A stretch of DNA of 64,000 nt from Microbacterium keratanolyticum (GTDB lineage: Bacteria > Actinomycetota > Actinomycetes > Actinomycetales > Microbacteriaceae). The notes under the pieces are model-generated. The model was not told the DNA's origin and did not search any database. It saw nothing but the letters and a program-made list of their open reading frames with translations. The position numbers and the translations under genes were made by a program. Below, in pieces: positions 36,298-45,282 of the stretch; position 1 is the stretch's first letter; the number at the start of each line of letters is the position of its first letter. The stretch is taken from assembly GCF_016907255.1 (NCBI RefSeq), contig NZ_JAFBBQ010000001.1:1116001-1180000 (forward strand), written 5' to 3'.

Positions 36298-37248
36298 TCA
36301 GTCGGCGTAGCCTGGCGCATCGGGAAGCGCGAAGAACTGTTCCAGCGACTGGTAGCCACCCTCATGGTAGGCGCGGGCCAGCTCCGTGCCGATGTAGCGC
36401 AGATGCCACGGCTCAGGCGCGTATCCCGTTGATGCTGTCGCGGACGCTTCGTAGCGCACGATGAACCCGAACTGCCAGCCGTTCTCCGCGACCCACACCC
36501 CCGCCGGTGTTGCGCCGAAATCGTAGATGCCGCCGCATCCGTCCGCGCAGCTGACCACGTCGGCTGCGAGGCCGGTCTGGTGCTCGCTGTGTCCGGGACG
36601 AGCGGAGACCGCGTCTGCGCCCTCCTGCCCGAGCTCGTCCACGTGGCCGTAGTAGTTGCCGACCTGTGTCTCGAAGGAGCGGTAGCCGCTGCCGAGCGCC
36701 AATGGGCCGAGGCCTGCCGCCTCCGTGGCATCCGACATCGCATCCAACGCGGCGGCGACATCCGCACGCACCGGCCCCGCAGAGGAATCTCGAAGGAGCG
36801 CCGGCTCGCCCAGCGAGGCTGGAGCGTACTCAGCCGGCGAGAGCGAGCGCAGCTTGTTGACCACGAGCCACAGCCGCACCGGATCAGCGAGGTCGACGCA
36901 CGGAGCGTTCCCCGTGGCGACCGCGGCACGGAAGGCCGCACCACCGCCGAAGGCCGCAACGGCTGCGTTGTCATCACCCGAGGCGATCGCCTGCTGCACC
37001 GCTGGTTCGGCACAGTGGTCGACGACCTCTGCCGCCTGAATCTCGACGACAGGGAGCTCTTGTGCAGTCACCGGCAGAGGAGGCACACGCAACGCCGCCG
37101 CCCCCGCGCCGGTCGCGGCTCCTGCGCCTTCGAACAGCGCCAGGATGATCCCGAGAACGGTCACCGCGATGCCGATCGGCACGAAGATGCGCAACGCGGA
37201 AGAACTCGCCCGGGCATGGCGAGCAACCGGACGCTGCGGGTCAGTCAC
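36298..37248 (-). CDS. D-alanyl-D-alanine carboxypeptidase, M15 (VanY) family, membrane-anchored
   Basis: 316 residues from GTG 37248, preceded by GGGGGAGA; an in-frame ATG at 37287 would add 13 residues. One membrane helix (about 20-42) precedes an extracytoplasmic domain. The M15B zinc-site motifs are in the C-terminal part: GHSEHQTGLAADVV (His and Asp) and EPWHLRYIG (Glu and His). It should trim the terminal D-Ala of peptidoglycan stem peptides. Cysteines in SCADGCGG may form a disulfide. Divergent from the radical SAM gene, with the LexA-like box between them. Confidence 0.92.
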   Translation of the reverse strand: MTDPQRPVARHARASSSALRIFVPIGIAVTVLGIILALFEGAGAATGAGAAALRVPPLPVTAQELPVVEIQAAEVVDHCAEPAVQQAIASGDDNAAVAAFGGGAAFRAAVATGNAPCVDLADPVRLWLVVNKLRSLSPAEYAPASLGEPALLRDSSAGPVRADVAAALDAMSDATEAAGLGPLALGSGYRSFETQVGNYYGHVDELGQEGADAVSARPGHSEHQTGLAADVVSCADGCGGIYDFGATPAGVWVAENGWQFGFIVRYEASATASTGYAPEPWHLRYIGTELARAYHEGGYQSLEQFFALPDAPGYAD

Positions 37249-37333
37249 CCCTTCATTGTCTCCCCCTTCACTGGACGGATGCTCCATCTCTCCACAGATT
37301 CGAAGATTTAGACGATGTCACCTTGACGATCAT

Positions 37334-37349
37334 TCGATCATCTGTTCGA
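37334..37349 (+). promoter_or_regulatory. LexA (SOS) box
   Basis: TCGATC-ATCT-GTTCGA differs from the actinobacterial SOS consensus TCGAAC-N4-GTTCGA at one of the twelve defined positions. It lies ten bases upstream of the radical SAM start and in the shared intergenic region with the carboxypeptidase. Confidence 0.75.
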
Positions 37350-37358
37350 ATAGAGCGC

Positions 37359-38477
37359 ATGAGATGGCAAGGGCAGCGACTGGGAGAGGTGGATGGGTCC
37401 GCCCTGCCCGGACTGGAAGACCGCACCGGCATCCTTCGCACCGTGACGACGCCCGAGTTCGCAGGAATGACGTTCCACGAGGTGCTCGCGAAATCTGTTC
37501 TCAATGCCGTTCCTGGTGCCTCGCGCATGCCCTTCTCCTGGACCATCAACCCCTATCGGGGGTGCAGCCATGCCTGCACGTACTGTTTCGCGCGGGGCAC
37601 CCACACCTATCTCGACCTCGACGGAGGAGCCGACTTCGACTCTCAGATCGTCGTGAAGGTCAACTCGGTCGAGATCCTCGAAAAAGAGCTGCGACGCGGC
37701 AGCTGGAAGCACGAGACAGTCGCCCTCGGCACCAACACTGATCCGTACCAGCGGGCCGAAGGCCGCTATCAGCTGATGCCGGGAATCATCCGGGCACTCG
37801 CCGCGTCCGGCACTCCGATGTCGATCCTCACGAAAGGCACGCTCATTCGGCGCGACATCCCCCTGCTCGTGGACGCGGCGACGCAGGTGCCCGTCGACGT
37901 GCAGATGTCGATCGCCATGTACGACGATGAGCTGCAGAAGGCGATCGAACCCGGCGCACCCAGCACACAGGCCCGCCTCGACACAGTGCGGGCCCTCAGC
38001 GACGCCGGCTTCCCCGTGACGGTCTTCCTGATGCCGATCATGCCGCACCTCACCGACTCGCTCGCCGCGATCGACACGGCGCTTGCCCGCATCAAGAACG
38101 CAGGCGCCAGTGGCGTGATCTACGGGGCACTGCACCTGCGTCCCGGCGTGAAGCCGTGGTTCCTGCAGTGGCTCAGCCAGACCCGCCCCGACCTGCTTTC
38201 GTCCTACCGAACGCTCTATCCGGGGGCCGCCGCAGAAGCACCGAAGGTGTATCGGCAGTGGCTCGCGAAACGCGTTCGGCCGCTGATCCGGATGCACGGG
38301 CTCGATCGAGGGTCGGGCGGTACAGGCATCTCGTCACGCGGGTTCCGCCAGGAAGAGGTCGCGCAGGGGCGACCCGGAGGAGCCGCTGCGACACCTCCGA
38401 TGCCCACGTTCCGAGCCGATCGCACGCGTCGATCCGCACTCGTAGGGGCGCCCCAGCCGACTCCCATGCTGTTCTGA
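37359..38477 (+). CDS. Rv2578c family radical SAM protein
   Basis: 372 residues from ATG 37359. The iron-sulfur cluster motif is GCSHACTYCFARG (CX3CX2C), preceded by NPYRGC, as in the SplB-like Rv2578c family. The C-terminal 50 residues are basic and poorly conserved. The reaction is unknown; the relation to spore photoproduct lyase and the SOS box upstream suggest a DNA damage role (inference). Confidence 0.92.
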   Translation: MRWQGQRLGEVDGSALPGLEDRTGILRTVTTPEFAGMTFHEVLAKSVLNAVPGASRMPFSWTINPYRGCSHACTYCFARGTHTYLDLDGGADFDSQIVVKVNSVEILEKELRRGSWKHETVALGTNTDPYQRAEGRYQLMPGIIRALAASGTPMSILTKGTLIRRDIPLLVDAATQVPVDVQMSIAMYDDELQKAIEPGAPSTQARLDTVRALSDAGFPVTVFLMPIMPHLTDSLAAIDTALARIKNAGASGVIYGALHLRPGVKPWFLQWLSQTRPDLLSSYRTLYPGAAAEAPKVYRQWLAKRVRPLIRMHGLDRGSGGTGISSRGFRQEEVAQGRPGGAAATPPMPTFRADRTRRSALVGAPQPTPMLF

Positions 38478-38527
38478 GCCAGAGCGGGCGCGGAAGCTGT
38501 TCGGGCCACCGACGAGCTCGCATCGAC

Positions 38528-38565
38528 AAGGGCCCCGCCCCGCACGAGTGCGGAACGGGGCCCTT
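38528..38565. terminator. Terminator hairpin between convergent genes
   Basis: An 18-bp stem, AAGGGCCCCG..GCAC against GTGC..CGGGGCCCTT, with two adjacent mismatches that become G-U pairs in the minus-strand RNA. It therefore fits best as the terminator of the DEAD-box gene ending at 38580. Confidence 0.75.
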
Positions 38566-38579
38566 CACGGTTGTTCGTG

Positions 38580-40853
38580 TCAGCGGGTGAGTTCGTCCGC
38601 CGTCAGAGTGCGCCCGGTGATCTCATCGATCACGTCGTCGCCGACACGCGCGCTCTCGAAGGGCGCGTCGATCTCAGCGCGGTCGAGCAGCTCGGTCATG
38701 CGGCGCTGACGCTGACGGGTGATGAGCGTGACGACACGACCCGAACGGCCCGCACGTCCGGTACGACCAGCGCGGTGGAGGTACGTCTTGTACTCATCCG
38801 GCGCATCGGCCTGAACGACCAGGTCGATGTCATCCACGTGAATGCCACGGGCAGCCACATCGGTCGCCACGAGCACCTGCGCGCGACCGGAGGTCAGACG
38901 CTGCAGGTTGCGCGTGCGCTTGGCCTGGTTCAAGTCACCGTGCAGGGACACCGCGGAGATTCCGGCATCCTCGAACTGCTCTGCGAGCATCTCCGCATAC
39001 GCACGCGTGCGAGCGAAGACAAGGGTCTGGCCCTCGCGGTCGACGAGCGACGTGAGGATGTCGGCCTTCTCACGGTGCTCGATCACGAGCACACGGTGCT
39101 CGATCGTCCCCGAGTTCTGGTCTTCCCCCGCGACCTCGAAGACCGCCGGGTCGACCAGGAACTCGTCGACGAGAGACGCGACCTCGCGATCGAGCGTCGC
39201 CGAGAACAGCAGCTTCTGGCTGCCGTCCGCCGTGTGACGCAGGATGCGCTGCACCGGCTCGACGAAACCGAGCTCGCACATGTGGTCGGCCTCGTCGAGC
39301 ACGGCGATCTCACACTCAGAGAGGTTGAGCTTGCCCTGGTTGATGAGGTCTTCGATGCGACCGGGGGTGCCGATGATGATATCGACGCCCTTCTTCAGCG
39401 CACCCACCTGACGGGCCTGCGGGACACCGCCGTAGATCTGCGTCGTGAACAGGCCGACGCTGCGCGCGATCGGCTGGATCGTGCGGTCGATCTGCAGTGC
39501 GAGCTCACGCGTCGGCGCCAGGATGATCGCACGCGGCGCACGACCGAACTCACGCTTCTTGCCCTTCTGCGCGAGCAGGATGCGCTCGACAAGAGGCGCA
39601 CCGAAGGCGATTGTCTTGCCCGAACCCGTGCGGCCACGAGCCAGCACGTCGCGGCCTTCAAGAACAGCAGGGATCGAGGCTGCCTGGATCGGGAACGGCG
39701 TCGCCGCCCCCATGTTGTTCAGCGTCTCGACGATGTTCGAGCCCAGGCCGAGGTCACCGAACGTGACACCTTCGACCTCGGTCGCGGCGACAGCCTTCGC
39801 CTCAAGACGCTCGTGCACGACATCATCCGCCTGATGCGCCGGCTTCGCGGTGCGGTTCCAGTCATCGCGGCTCGGACGCTCTTCGCGACGCGGACGATCG
39901 CTGTAATCGCGGCGGGGACGGTCGTCGTTGAAGCGGGGGCGGTCGCCACCGAACGAACGCTGCGGACGGTCACCGAAGTCACGACGGGGACGGTCATCGC
40001 GCTGCGGACGGTCACCGTTGAACGAACGCTGCGGACGCTCATCGTTGCCGTAGCGAGGACGCTCGCCACCACGGTCGTTGAAACGAGGACGCTCGCCACC
40101 ACGGTCGTCACGGTTCGGACGGTCACCGCCGTACGAGCGCTGCGGACGGTCACCGAAATCGCGACGGGGACGCTCGTCGTTGAAACGCGGGCGGTCGCCA
40201 CCGAACGAGCGCTGCGGACGGTCACCGAAGTCACGACGGGGACGGTCATCGCGCTGCGGACGGTCACCGTTGAACGAACGCTGCGGACGCTCATCGTTGC
40301 CGTAGCGAGGACGGTCACCACCACGGTCGTTGAAACGAGGACGCTCGCCACCACGATCGTCACGGTTCGGACGGTCACCGCCATACGAACGCTGCGGACG
40401 GTCACCGAAATCGCGACGCGGACGCTCGTCATTGAAACGCGGGCGGTCGCCCTGGAAGCGCGGGCGCTCGTTGAAGCGTCCGCGCTCAGCGCCACCCTCC
40501 GAGGAACGGTGGTGCGGGCTCTCGCGGCGGCCATCGACGGCACGGTTGCGGATGCTGCGCGCCTCGTCGCGACCGGCGCGCTCCTGCGCCGTCCACCGCT
40601 GCTTGGGGGCACCCTCGGCCTCGGTGCGGAATCCGCGGTGGCCGGGGCTGCGGCTGCCAGGACGGCGGTCGAATCCGGCGGACGGTCGGCGCTCCGAGGC
40701 ATCCGAGCGCTCGGAACGACCCGCGCCGCGGGCGTCGTCGCGTCCGGCGCCGGGGCGCGCGTGACGATCGTGGAAGGAGGTCTTCTTCTCGCCGTATCGC
40801 GGCTCGAAGTTGCGGGCGGGGCGACCGCCCTTGGGCTTGTGACTCTTGGGCAT
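38580..40853 (-). CDS. DEAD-box RNA helicase with long RGG-like N-terminal repeat region
   Basis: 757 residues from ATG 40853 (MPKSHKPKGG); further upstream frame is not conserved in character. Unusually, the basic low-complexity tail is at the N-terminus: about residues 1-350 are rich in Arg, Asp, Gly, Phe and Pro, with repeated units such as RPRFNDERPRRDFGDRPQRS. The helicase core follows (about 370-757): Q motif, ARGRTGSGKT, DEAD, LFSATLD and HRAGRTGRAG. It should remodel structured RNA in ribosome assembly or mRNA decay. The disordered region probably binds RNA and may drive condensate formation (inference). Two exact-length 84-residue tandem units lie at about residues 137-304. Confidence 0.94.
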   Translation of the reverse strand: MPKSHKPKGGRPARNFEPRYGEKKTSFHDRHARPGAGRDDARGAGRSERSDASERRPSAGFDRRPGSRSPGHRGFRTEAEGAPKQRWTAQERAGRDEARSIRNRAVDGRRESPHHRSSEGGAERGRFNERPRFQGDRPRFNDERPRRDFGDRPQRSYGGDRPNRDDRGGERPRFNDRGGDRPRYGNDERPQRSFNGDRPQRDDRPRRDFGDRPQRSFGGDRPRFNDERPRRDFGDRPQRSYGGDRPNRDDRGGERPRFNDRGGERPRYGNDERPQRSFNGDRPQRDDRPRRDFGDRPQRSFGGDRPRFNDDRPRRDYSDRPRREERPSRDDWNRTAKPAHQADDVVHERLEAKAVAATEVEGVTFGDLGLGSNIVETLNNMGAATPFPIQAASIPAVLEGRDVLARGRTGSGKTIAFGAPLVERILLAQKGKKREFGRAPRAIILAPTRELALQIDRTIQPIARSVGLFTTQIYGGVPQARQVGALKKGVDIIIGTPGRIEDLINQGKLNLSECEIAVLDEADHMCELGFVEPVQRILRHTADGSQKLLFSATLDREVASLVDEFLVDPAVFEVAGEDQNSGTIEHRVLVIEHREKADILTSLVDREGQTLVFARTRAYAEMLAEQFEDAGISAVSLHGDLNQAKRTRNLQRLTSGRAQVLVATDVAARGIHVDDIDLVVQADAPDEYKTYLHRAGRTGRAGRSGRVVTLITRQRQRRMTELLDRAEIDAPFESARVGDDVIDEITGRTLTADELTR
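39941..40444 (-). repeat. Tandem 252-bp DNA repeat inside the DEAD-box gene
   Basis: Two adjacent copies of a 252-bp unit (39941-40192 and 40193-40444), nearly identical at the base level and differing at a few third-codon positions. The period is a multiple of three, so copy number changes keep the frame. Each unit contains shorter internal repeats based on CGGACGGTCACCG. Confidence 0.9.
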
Positions 40854-40870
40854 GGGTATGTCTTTCTTGA

Positions 40871-40886
40871 GTTCTCGCACGAGAAC
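40871..40886 (-). promoter_or_regulatory. Palindrome in the leader of the DEAD-box gene
   Basis: GTTCTCG-CA-CGAGAAC, perfect 7-bp arms, 17 bases upstream of the start at 40853. In RNA it forms a 6-bp stem with a GCAC loop just before the ribosome site; in DNA it could be an operator. Confidence 0.5.
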
Positions 40887-40943
40887 AGCGCCTGCGCGCA
40901 CGCAGACATAACCCGGACATCCGTCGGCCGGGGCCATTCATGT

Positions 40944-40977
40944 GATGGTTCATGCGCATCGAATGATGCTCACCATC
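40944..40977. promoter_or_regulatory. Nested dyad in the 228-base gap between the helicase and epimerase genes
   Basis: GATGGT (40944) pairs with ACCATC (40972), enclosing GCATC-GAAT-GATGC. It lies in the divergent promoter region and could be an operator or leader hairpin for either gene. Nothing else clear is seen in 40887-41081. Confidence 0.3.
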
Positions 40978-41081
40978 GGCCCCTGGACTCACAGAAACGA
41001 TCCGCACAAAAGACGCGGTATCCGAAGCCGACTGATCCAGGGTAGCCGACACTCCTGGGAAACCGCCCGTACGATGAGCAG

Positions 41082-41993
41082 GTGCACACCGTAACACCGT
41101 CTCCGACCGGCCGCCAGATCACTCTCCGCCGCGGCCCCGTCGTCGCGCAGATCGCCCAGGTCGGCGCATCCCTCCGCGATCTCGAGGTCGGCGGAGTGAC
41201 CATCGTGCCGCCCTATCCCCTGGACGCGCCCACCCCCGCCTGCTCGGGTGTCGTGCTCGCTCCGTGGCCCAACCGCGTCCGCGATGGCATCTGGCAGGAC
41301 GGCGACACGACCCGCGCGCTCGCGATCACTGAGCCTGCACTTCGCAACGCGAGCCACGGGCTGCTGCGGTTCACGGCGTACGAGATCGAGCAGGACACGG
41401 ATGCCACCGTGACGCTGCGTGCGCAGATCGTGCCGCAGACCGGCTACCCCTACCTGCTCGACACGGCCGTCGAGTATGCGCTGACCGCCGACGGCATTCG
41501 CGTCACGCACACACTGACGAACCACTCCGCGCATCCTGCGCCGGTCGCTCTCGGCACGCATCCCTTCGTCACGATCGGCGATGTCGACCCGCGCGAACTC
41601 TCCCTGCGGATTCCGGCCGAGACATACTTCGAGACCGACGAGCGGCTCCTGCCGATCGGAGAATCACCCGTGCAGGGCGGAGTCGACCTCCGTGCCGGGC
41701 GGCGCCTTGGCGACGTCACGCTCGACACCGGATTCGCGACCCTGCACCGCGACACCGATAGCCGCGTGCGTACGACGCTCACCGCTCCGGATGGCCGTGC
41801 CGTCACCGTCTGGCAGGGCGAGGGCTTCGACTATATCCAGGCCTACACGACGACGAACTACCCCGGTCAGTCACTCGCCCTCGCGGTCGAGCCGATGACC
41901 GCCCCCGCGGAAGCGTTCAACTCCGGCCGCGGACTGCGTCACCTCGCGCCCGGCGAGACGTGGACGCTCGAGTGGGGAATCACGTTCGACTGA
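41082..41993 (+). CDS. Aldose 1-epimerase family protein
   Basis: 303 residues from GTG 41082. Galactose mutarotase fold: LAPWPNRVRDG, NASHGLLR (first His), LGTHPF (second, catalytic-type His) and a final VEPMTAPAEAFNSG (Glu). It interconverts sugar anomers; the specific sugar cannot be named. It stands alone, divergent from the DEAD-box gene and convergent with the RND gene. Confidence 0.92.
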   Translation: MHTVTPSPTGRQITLRRGPVVAQIAQVGASLRDLEVGGVTIVPPYPLDAPTPACSGVVLAPWPNRVRDGIWQDGDTTRALAITEPALRNASHGLLRFTAYEIEQDTDATVTLRAQIVPQTGYPYLLDTAVEYALTADGIRVTHTLTNHSAHPAPVALGTHPFVTIGDVDPRELSLRIPAETYFETDERLLPIGESPVQGGVDLRAGRRLGDVTLDTGFATLHRDTDSRVRTTLTAPDGRAVTVWQGEGFDYIQAYTTTNYPGQSLALAVEPMTAPAEAFNSGRGLRHLAPGETWTLEWGITFD

Positions 41994-42001
41994 ACGACGA
42001 G

Positions 42002-42055
42002 GCATCCGTCGAGCGGATGCACGGATGTCAGGCGATCTCGTCCGGCATCCGTGCA
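42002..42055. terminator. Terminator region with two inverted GCATCCG pairs
   Basis: GCATCCG/CGGATGC at 42002-42020 and TGCACGGATG/CATCCGTGCA at 42018-42055 offer alternative hairpins between the convergent epimerase and RND genes. Confidence 0.55.
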
Positions 42056-42076
42056 ATCACCCTGCAGACGTACGCG

Positions 42077-45000
42077 TCAGTCGACCGCGCCCGCCGTGGG
42101 CAGGCCACCACGGCTGCGGAGCTCCCGCCGGCTCGCGTGGTGTACCTCCGCGCCAGCATCCGCCTTCGGCCCCGCATCCGGTGCATCCCGCGAACCCTTC
42201 GGCTCACCGCTGTCGCCTCCGCTCCGTCGTACCGCCCGCCGCTCGCGCGCACCCTCGACGAGGTTGTAGAGCGTCGGCAGCACGATGAGGGTCAGCACGG
42301 TCGATGAGACCAGACCGCCGATCACGACGATCGCGAGCGGCTGCGAGATGAATCCGCCGTGCCCGGTGATGCCGAGGGCCATCGGCGTGAGCGCGAAGAT
42401 CGTCGCGAGGGCCGTCATGAGGATCGGGCGCAGACGCTTCTCTCCACCCGCCATGACGGCGTCGTGCGTCGACAGCCCCTTCTCGCGGTACTGATTCACG
42501 AGGTCGACGAGCACGATCGCGTTTGTGACGACGATGCCGATCAGCATCAGCACACCGATGAGAGAGGCGACGCCGAGCGGCACGCCGGTTACGATCTGCA
42601 GCAGGATCGCGCCCGTCGCCGCGAACGGCACCGACACGAGCAGCAGCAGCGGCTGACGCAGCGACTTGAAGGTCGCCACCATCACGACATAGACGATGAG
42701 GATCGCCGCGAGCATCGCCAGCCCCAGCTGCGAGAACGACTCCTGCTGCTGCTCTGCGACACCTCCGACCTCGGCACGAGCACCATCGGGCAGGTCGACG
42801 GCGGCGAGCGCAGCCGTCACGGATGCCGTCGCGAGAGCGAGGTTGTCGGATGCCGGCGGCACGGTGACCGTGGCCGTCCGACGCCCCTGCTCGGTCGTGA
42901 TCGAGGTCGGCCCCTCACGTTCTTCGACGGTCGCGATGTCCTGCAGCTGCACGACGCCGCGGGCCGCGGGGATCGCCAGTGCGCGCAGCTCATCGGCGGT
43001 CGCCGGCGGTGTGGCCGTGGCGAGATACACCGTCAGCGAGGTGTCGTCGATCTCGACCGAGCCGATCTGCTGCGGGCGCATCGTGCTCGACACGATCGAC
43101 CCGACGGCGGCTTCGGACAGTCCGTACTGGGCCGCGGCGGCACGGTCGACCACGACGGCCAGGTACGGCAGCGCGGCCGACAGGTTGTCGGTGACCGCAC
43201 CGATGCCCTCGCGTCCTTCCAGTTCGGCGACGACGGCATCGGTCGCCGCCTGCAGGTCTTCCGCCCCCGCGGCGCTGATGTTCACGGCGATGTCGCTGGA
43301 CCCGAAGCCTCCGCTGGAGCCGACGGTGACCTCTCCGGCATCGCTGAGACCGTCGATGGCCTTCTGGACCTCAGCGCGCAGCGCCTCCTGATCCGCCCCC
43401 GACACGGTCTGCACCGAGTACGTGATGCCGGCACCGCCGGAGAAGACGTCCTGCAGGGCGGACCCGCTGGAGCCGATCGACGCCTGCACATGCTCGATGC
43501 CGTCGATGTCGAGCAGCACGTCTTCGACCTTCCGCGCCGCCTCCGACTTCGCGTCGAGGCTCGCGGTCGGGCCGAGGTCCTGCGACACCGTCATCGTGTT
43601 CTGACCCGAGTCGCTGAGGAAGTTGATCTTCATCAGCGGAGCGGCGGCGAGAGTTCCGCCGAGCACGACCACGGCGAGTACGACCGTAACGACAGAGTGC
43701 TTGAGGGTCCAGCTGAGCACGGGACGATACCAGGTCTGCAGGCGGGTGGGCGGAGCATCCGGATGCTCCGGATCGATCACGTTCCCCTGCTCATCGCGCA
43801 GCGCCTTACCCGGCTTCAGGAACCAGTAGGCGAGAACCGGAACGATCGTGAGCGCGACGAGCAGCGATGCGGCCATCGCGATCGTGACCGTCATCGCGAA
43901 CGGACGGAACAGCTCACCGACCATGTCGCCCACGAACACGATCGGCAGGAACACGGCGACGGTCGTGATGGTCGAGGCGGTGATGGCCGCGGCGACCTCG
44001 CGGACCGCGAGGATGATGGCGCCCATCTTGTCGGCGCCCTCGACGTAGTGCCGCTTGATGTTCTCGATCACGACGATCGAGTCGTCGACGACACGGCCGA
44101 TCGCGATCGTCAGTGCGCCGAGGGTCAGCATGTTGAGCGAGTACCCGAAGGCCTGGAGTCCCACGAAGGTCACGAGCACCGAAGTCGGGATCGAGATCGC
44201 GGTGACGAGGGTCGAGCGGATCGACATCAGGAACACGAGGATGACGACGACCGCGAACACGAGGCCGAGCAGCCCCTCGACGGCGAGCGTCTCGATCGAC
44301 TGCACGATGAACGGCGCCTGATCGAAGATCACGGTGAAGGTGGCATCCGGGAAGGATTCCCCGATCGTGTCGAGGGCGGCGATGACGCCGTTCGAGACGT
44401 CGACGGTGTTGGCCGCGGGGAGCTTGGTGACGGCGATCGAGATGGCATCCTCACCGTTGACGCGAGAGATCGAAGACACCGGGTCGGCTTCCTGCACGAC
44501 CGTGGCGACGTCGCCGATCAGGGCGTCCGTGCCGACGAGCGGGAGCGCCGCGATCTCTTCGACCGAGGTGATCTTCGCGCCGGTCTGCACCGTGAACGTG
44601 TTCTCTCCCTCGGTGATCGAACCGCCGGGGAACAGCACACCGTTCTGCTGCAGCGCCGTGCTGATGTCCTGCGGCGATGCTCCGCGCGTCGCGAGGGCGA
44701 CCAGGTCTGGCGTGATCGTGATCCGCTGGCCGATGGCTCCGACGATCTGCGCGGCGTTCACACCCTTGACGTCTTCGATCTCGGGGATCGCGAGCGCTTC
44801 GAGGTCTGCCTGCGCGTTCTCTGCGTCATCGAAGCCGGTCACCGCGATCTGGATCACCGGAAGGTCGGAGATCGACACGGAGAGGATCTGCGGCGTCACC
44901 CCGTCCGGGAGCTGCTGCGAGATGCGGTTGATCGCCTGCTGCATCTTCTGCTCAGCGGTGGCGAGGTTGGTGCCGTACTCGAACATCGCCTGCACGACCG

Positions 45001-45268
45001 AGGCGTTCGTCGTGCTCGTGGCGCTCGTCGACTCCAGCCCGGGCACACCCTGGATCACCGATTCGATCGGCGTGGAGACGTCGTTCTCGACCACCTCGGG
45101 CGAAGCCCCCGGGTACGTCGACATCACGATCAGAGCGGGAAGCTCGAGCTCGGGGATCAGCTCCTGCTTGAGACTCGTCAGCGCGAGGCCGCCGAAGATG
45201 GCGGTCACGACGGTGATCAGAGCGATGAGCGCCCGGTTGCGCAGGCTCAGCACGGCAAGTTTCGACAC
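42077..45268 (-). CDS. RND family efflux transporter, permease subunit (HAE1/AcrB-like)
   Basis: 1063 residues, two repeated halves each with a large extracytoplasmic loop. The proton-relay motif is intact in GRVVDDSIVVIENIKRH (TM4 Asp pair), with LIGIVVTNAIVLVDL in the second half. Proteins of this size in actinobacteria work without an outer-membrane channel. The C-terminal 60 residues are a charged tail with a DAPDAGPKADAGAE stretch. It is 14 bases downstream of the tetR gene, which presumably represses it; likely substrates are hydrophobic toxic compounds. Confidence 0.94.
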   Translation of the reverse strand: MSKLAVLSLRNRALIALITVVTAIFGGLALTSLKQELIPELELPALIVMSTYPGASPEVVENDVSTPIESVIQGVPGLESTSATSTTNASVVQAMFEYGTNLATAEQKMQQAINRISQQLPDGVTPQILSVSISDLPVIQIAVTGFDDAENAQADLEALAIPEIEDVKGVNAAQIVGAIGQRITITPDLVALATRGASPQDISTALQQNGVLFPGGSITEGENTFTVQTGAKITSVEEIAALPLVGTDALIGDVATVVQEADPVSSISRVNGEDAISIAVTKLPAANTVDVSNGVIAALDTIGESFPDATFTVIFDQAPFIVQSIETLAVEGLLGLVFAVVVILVFLMSIRSTLVTAISIPTSVLVTFVGLQAFGYSLNMLTLGALTIAIGRVVDDSIVVIENIKRHYVEGADKMGAIILAVREVAAAITASTITTVAVFLPIVFVGDMVGELFRPFAMTVTIAMAASLLVALTIVPVLAYWFLKPGKALRDEQGNVIDPEHPDAPPTRLQTWYRPVLSWTLKHSVVTVVLAVVVLGGTLAAAPLMKINFLSDSGQNTMTVSQDLGPTASLDAKSEAARKVEDVLLDIDGIEHVQASIGSSGSALQDVFSGGAGITYSVQTVSGADQEALRAEVQKAIDGLSDAGEVTVGSSGGFGSSDIAVNISAAGAEDLQAATDAVVAELEGREGIGAVTDNLSAALPYLAVVVDRAAAAQYGLSEAAVGSIVSSTMRPQQIGSVEIDDTSLTVYLATATPPATADELRALAIPAARGVVQLQDIATVEEREGPTSITTEQGRRTATVTVPPASDNLALATASVTAALAAVDLPDGARAEVGGVAEQQQESFSQLGLAMLAAILIVYVVMVATFKSLRQPLLLLVSVPFAATGAILLQIVTGVPLGVASLIGVLMLIGIVVTNAIVLVDLVNQYREKGLSTHDAVMAGGEKRLRPILMTALATIFALTPMALGITGHGGFISQPLAIVVIGGLVSSTVLTLIVLPTLYNLVEGARERRAVRRSGGDSGEPKGSRDAPDAGPKADAGAEVHHASRRELRSRGGLPTAGAVD

Positions 45269-45282
45269 GGCGGTTCTTTCGA

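Noticed and set aside
39941..40444. Possible CRISPR array or non-coding satellite
   Set aside because: The repeats are 252 bp, contiguous, without spacers, and keep the reading frame of the helicase.
42077..45268. RND pump as Gram-negative contamination
   Set aside because: Flanking genes, codon use and a coupled actinobacterial-style tetR are consistent; RND permeases of this type occur in Actinobacteria.
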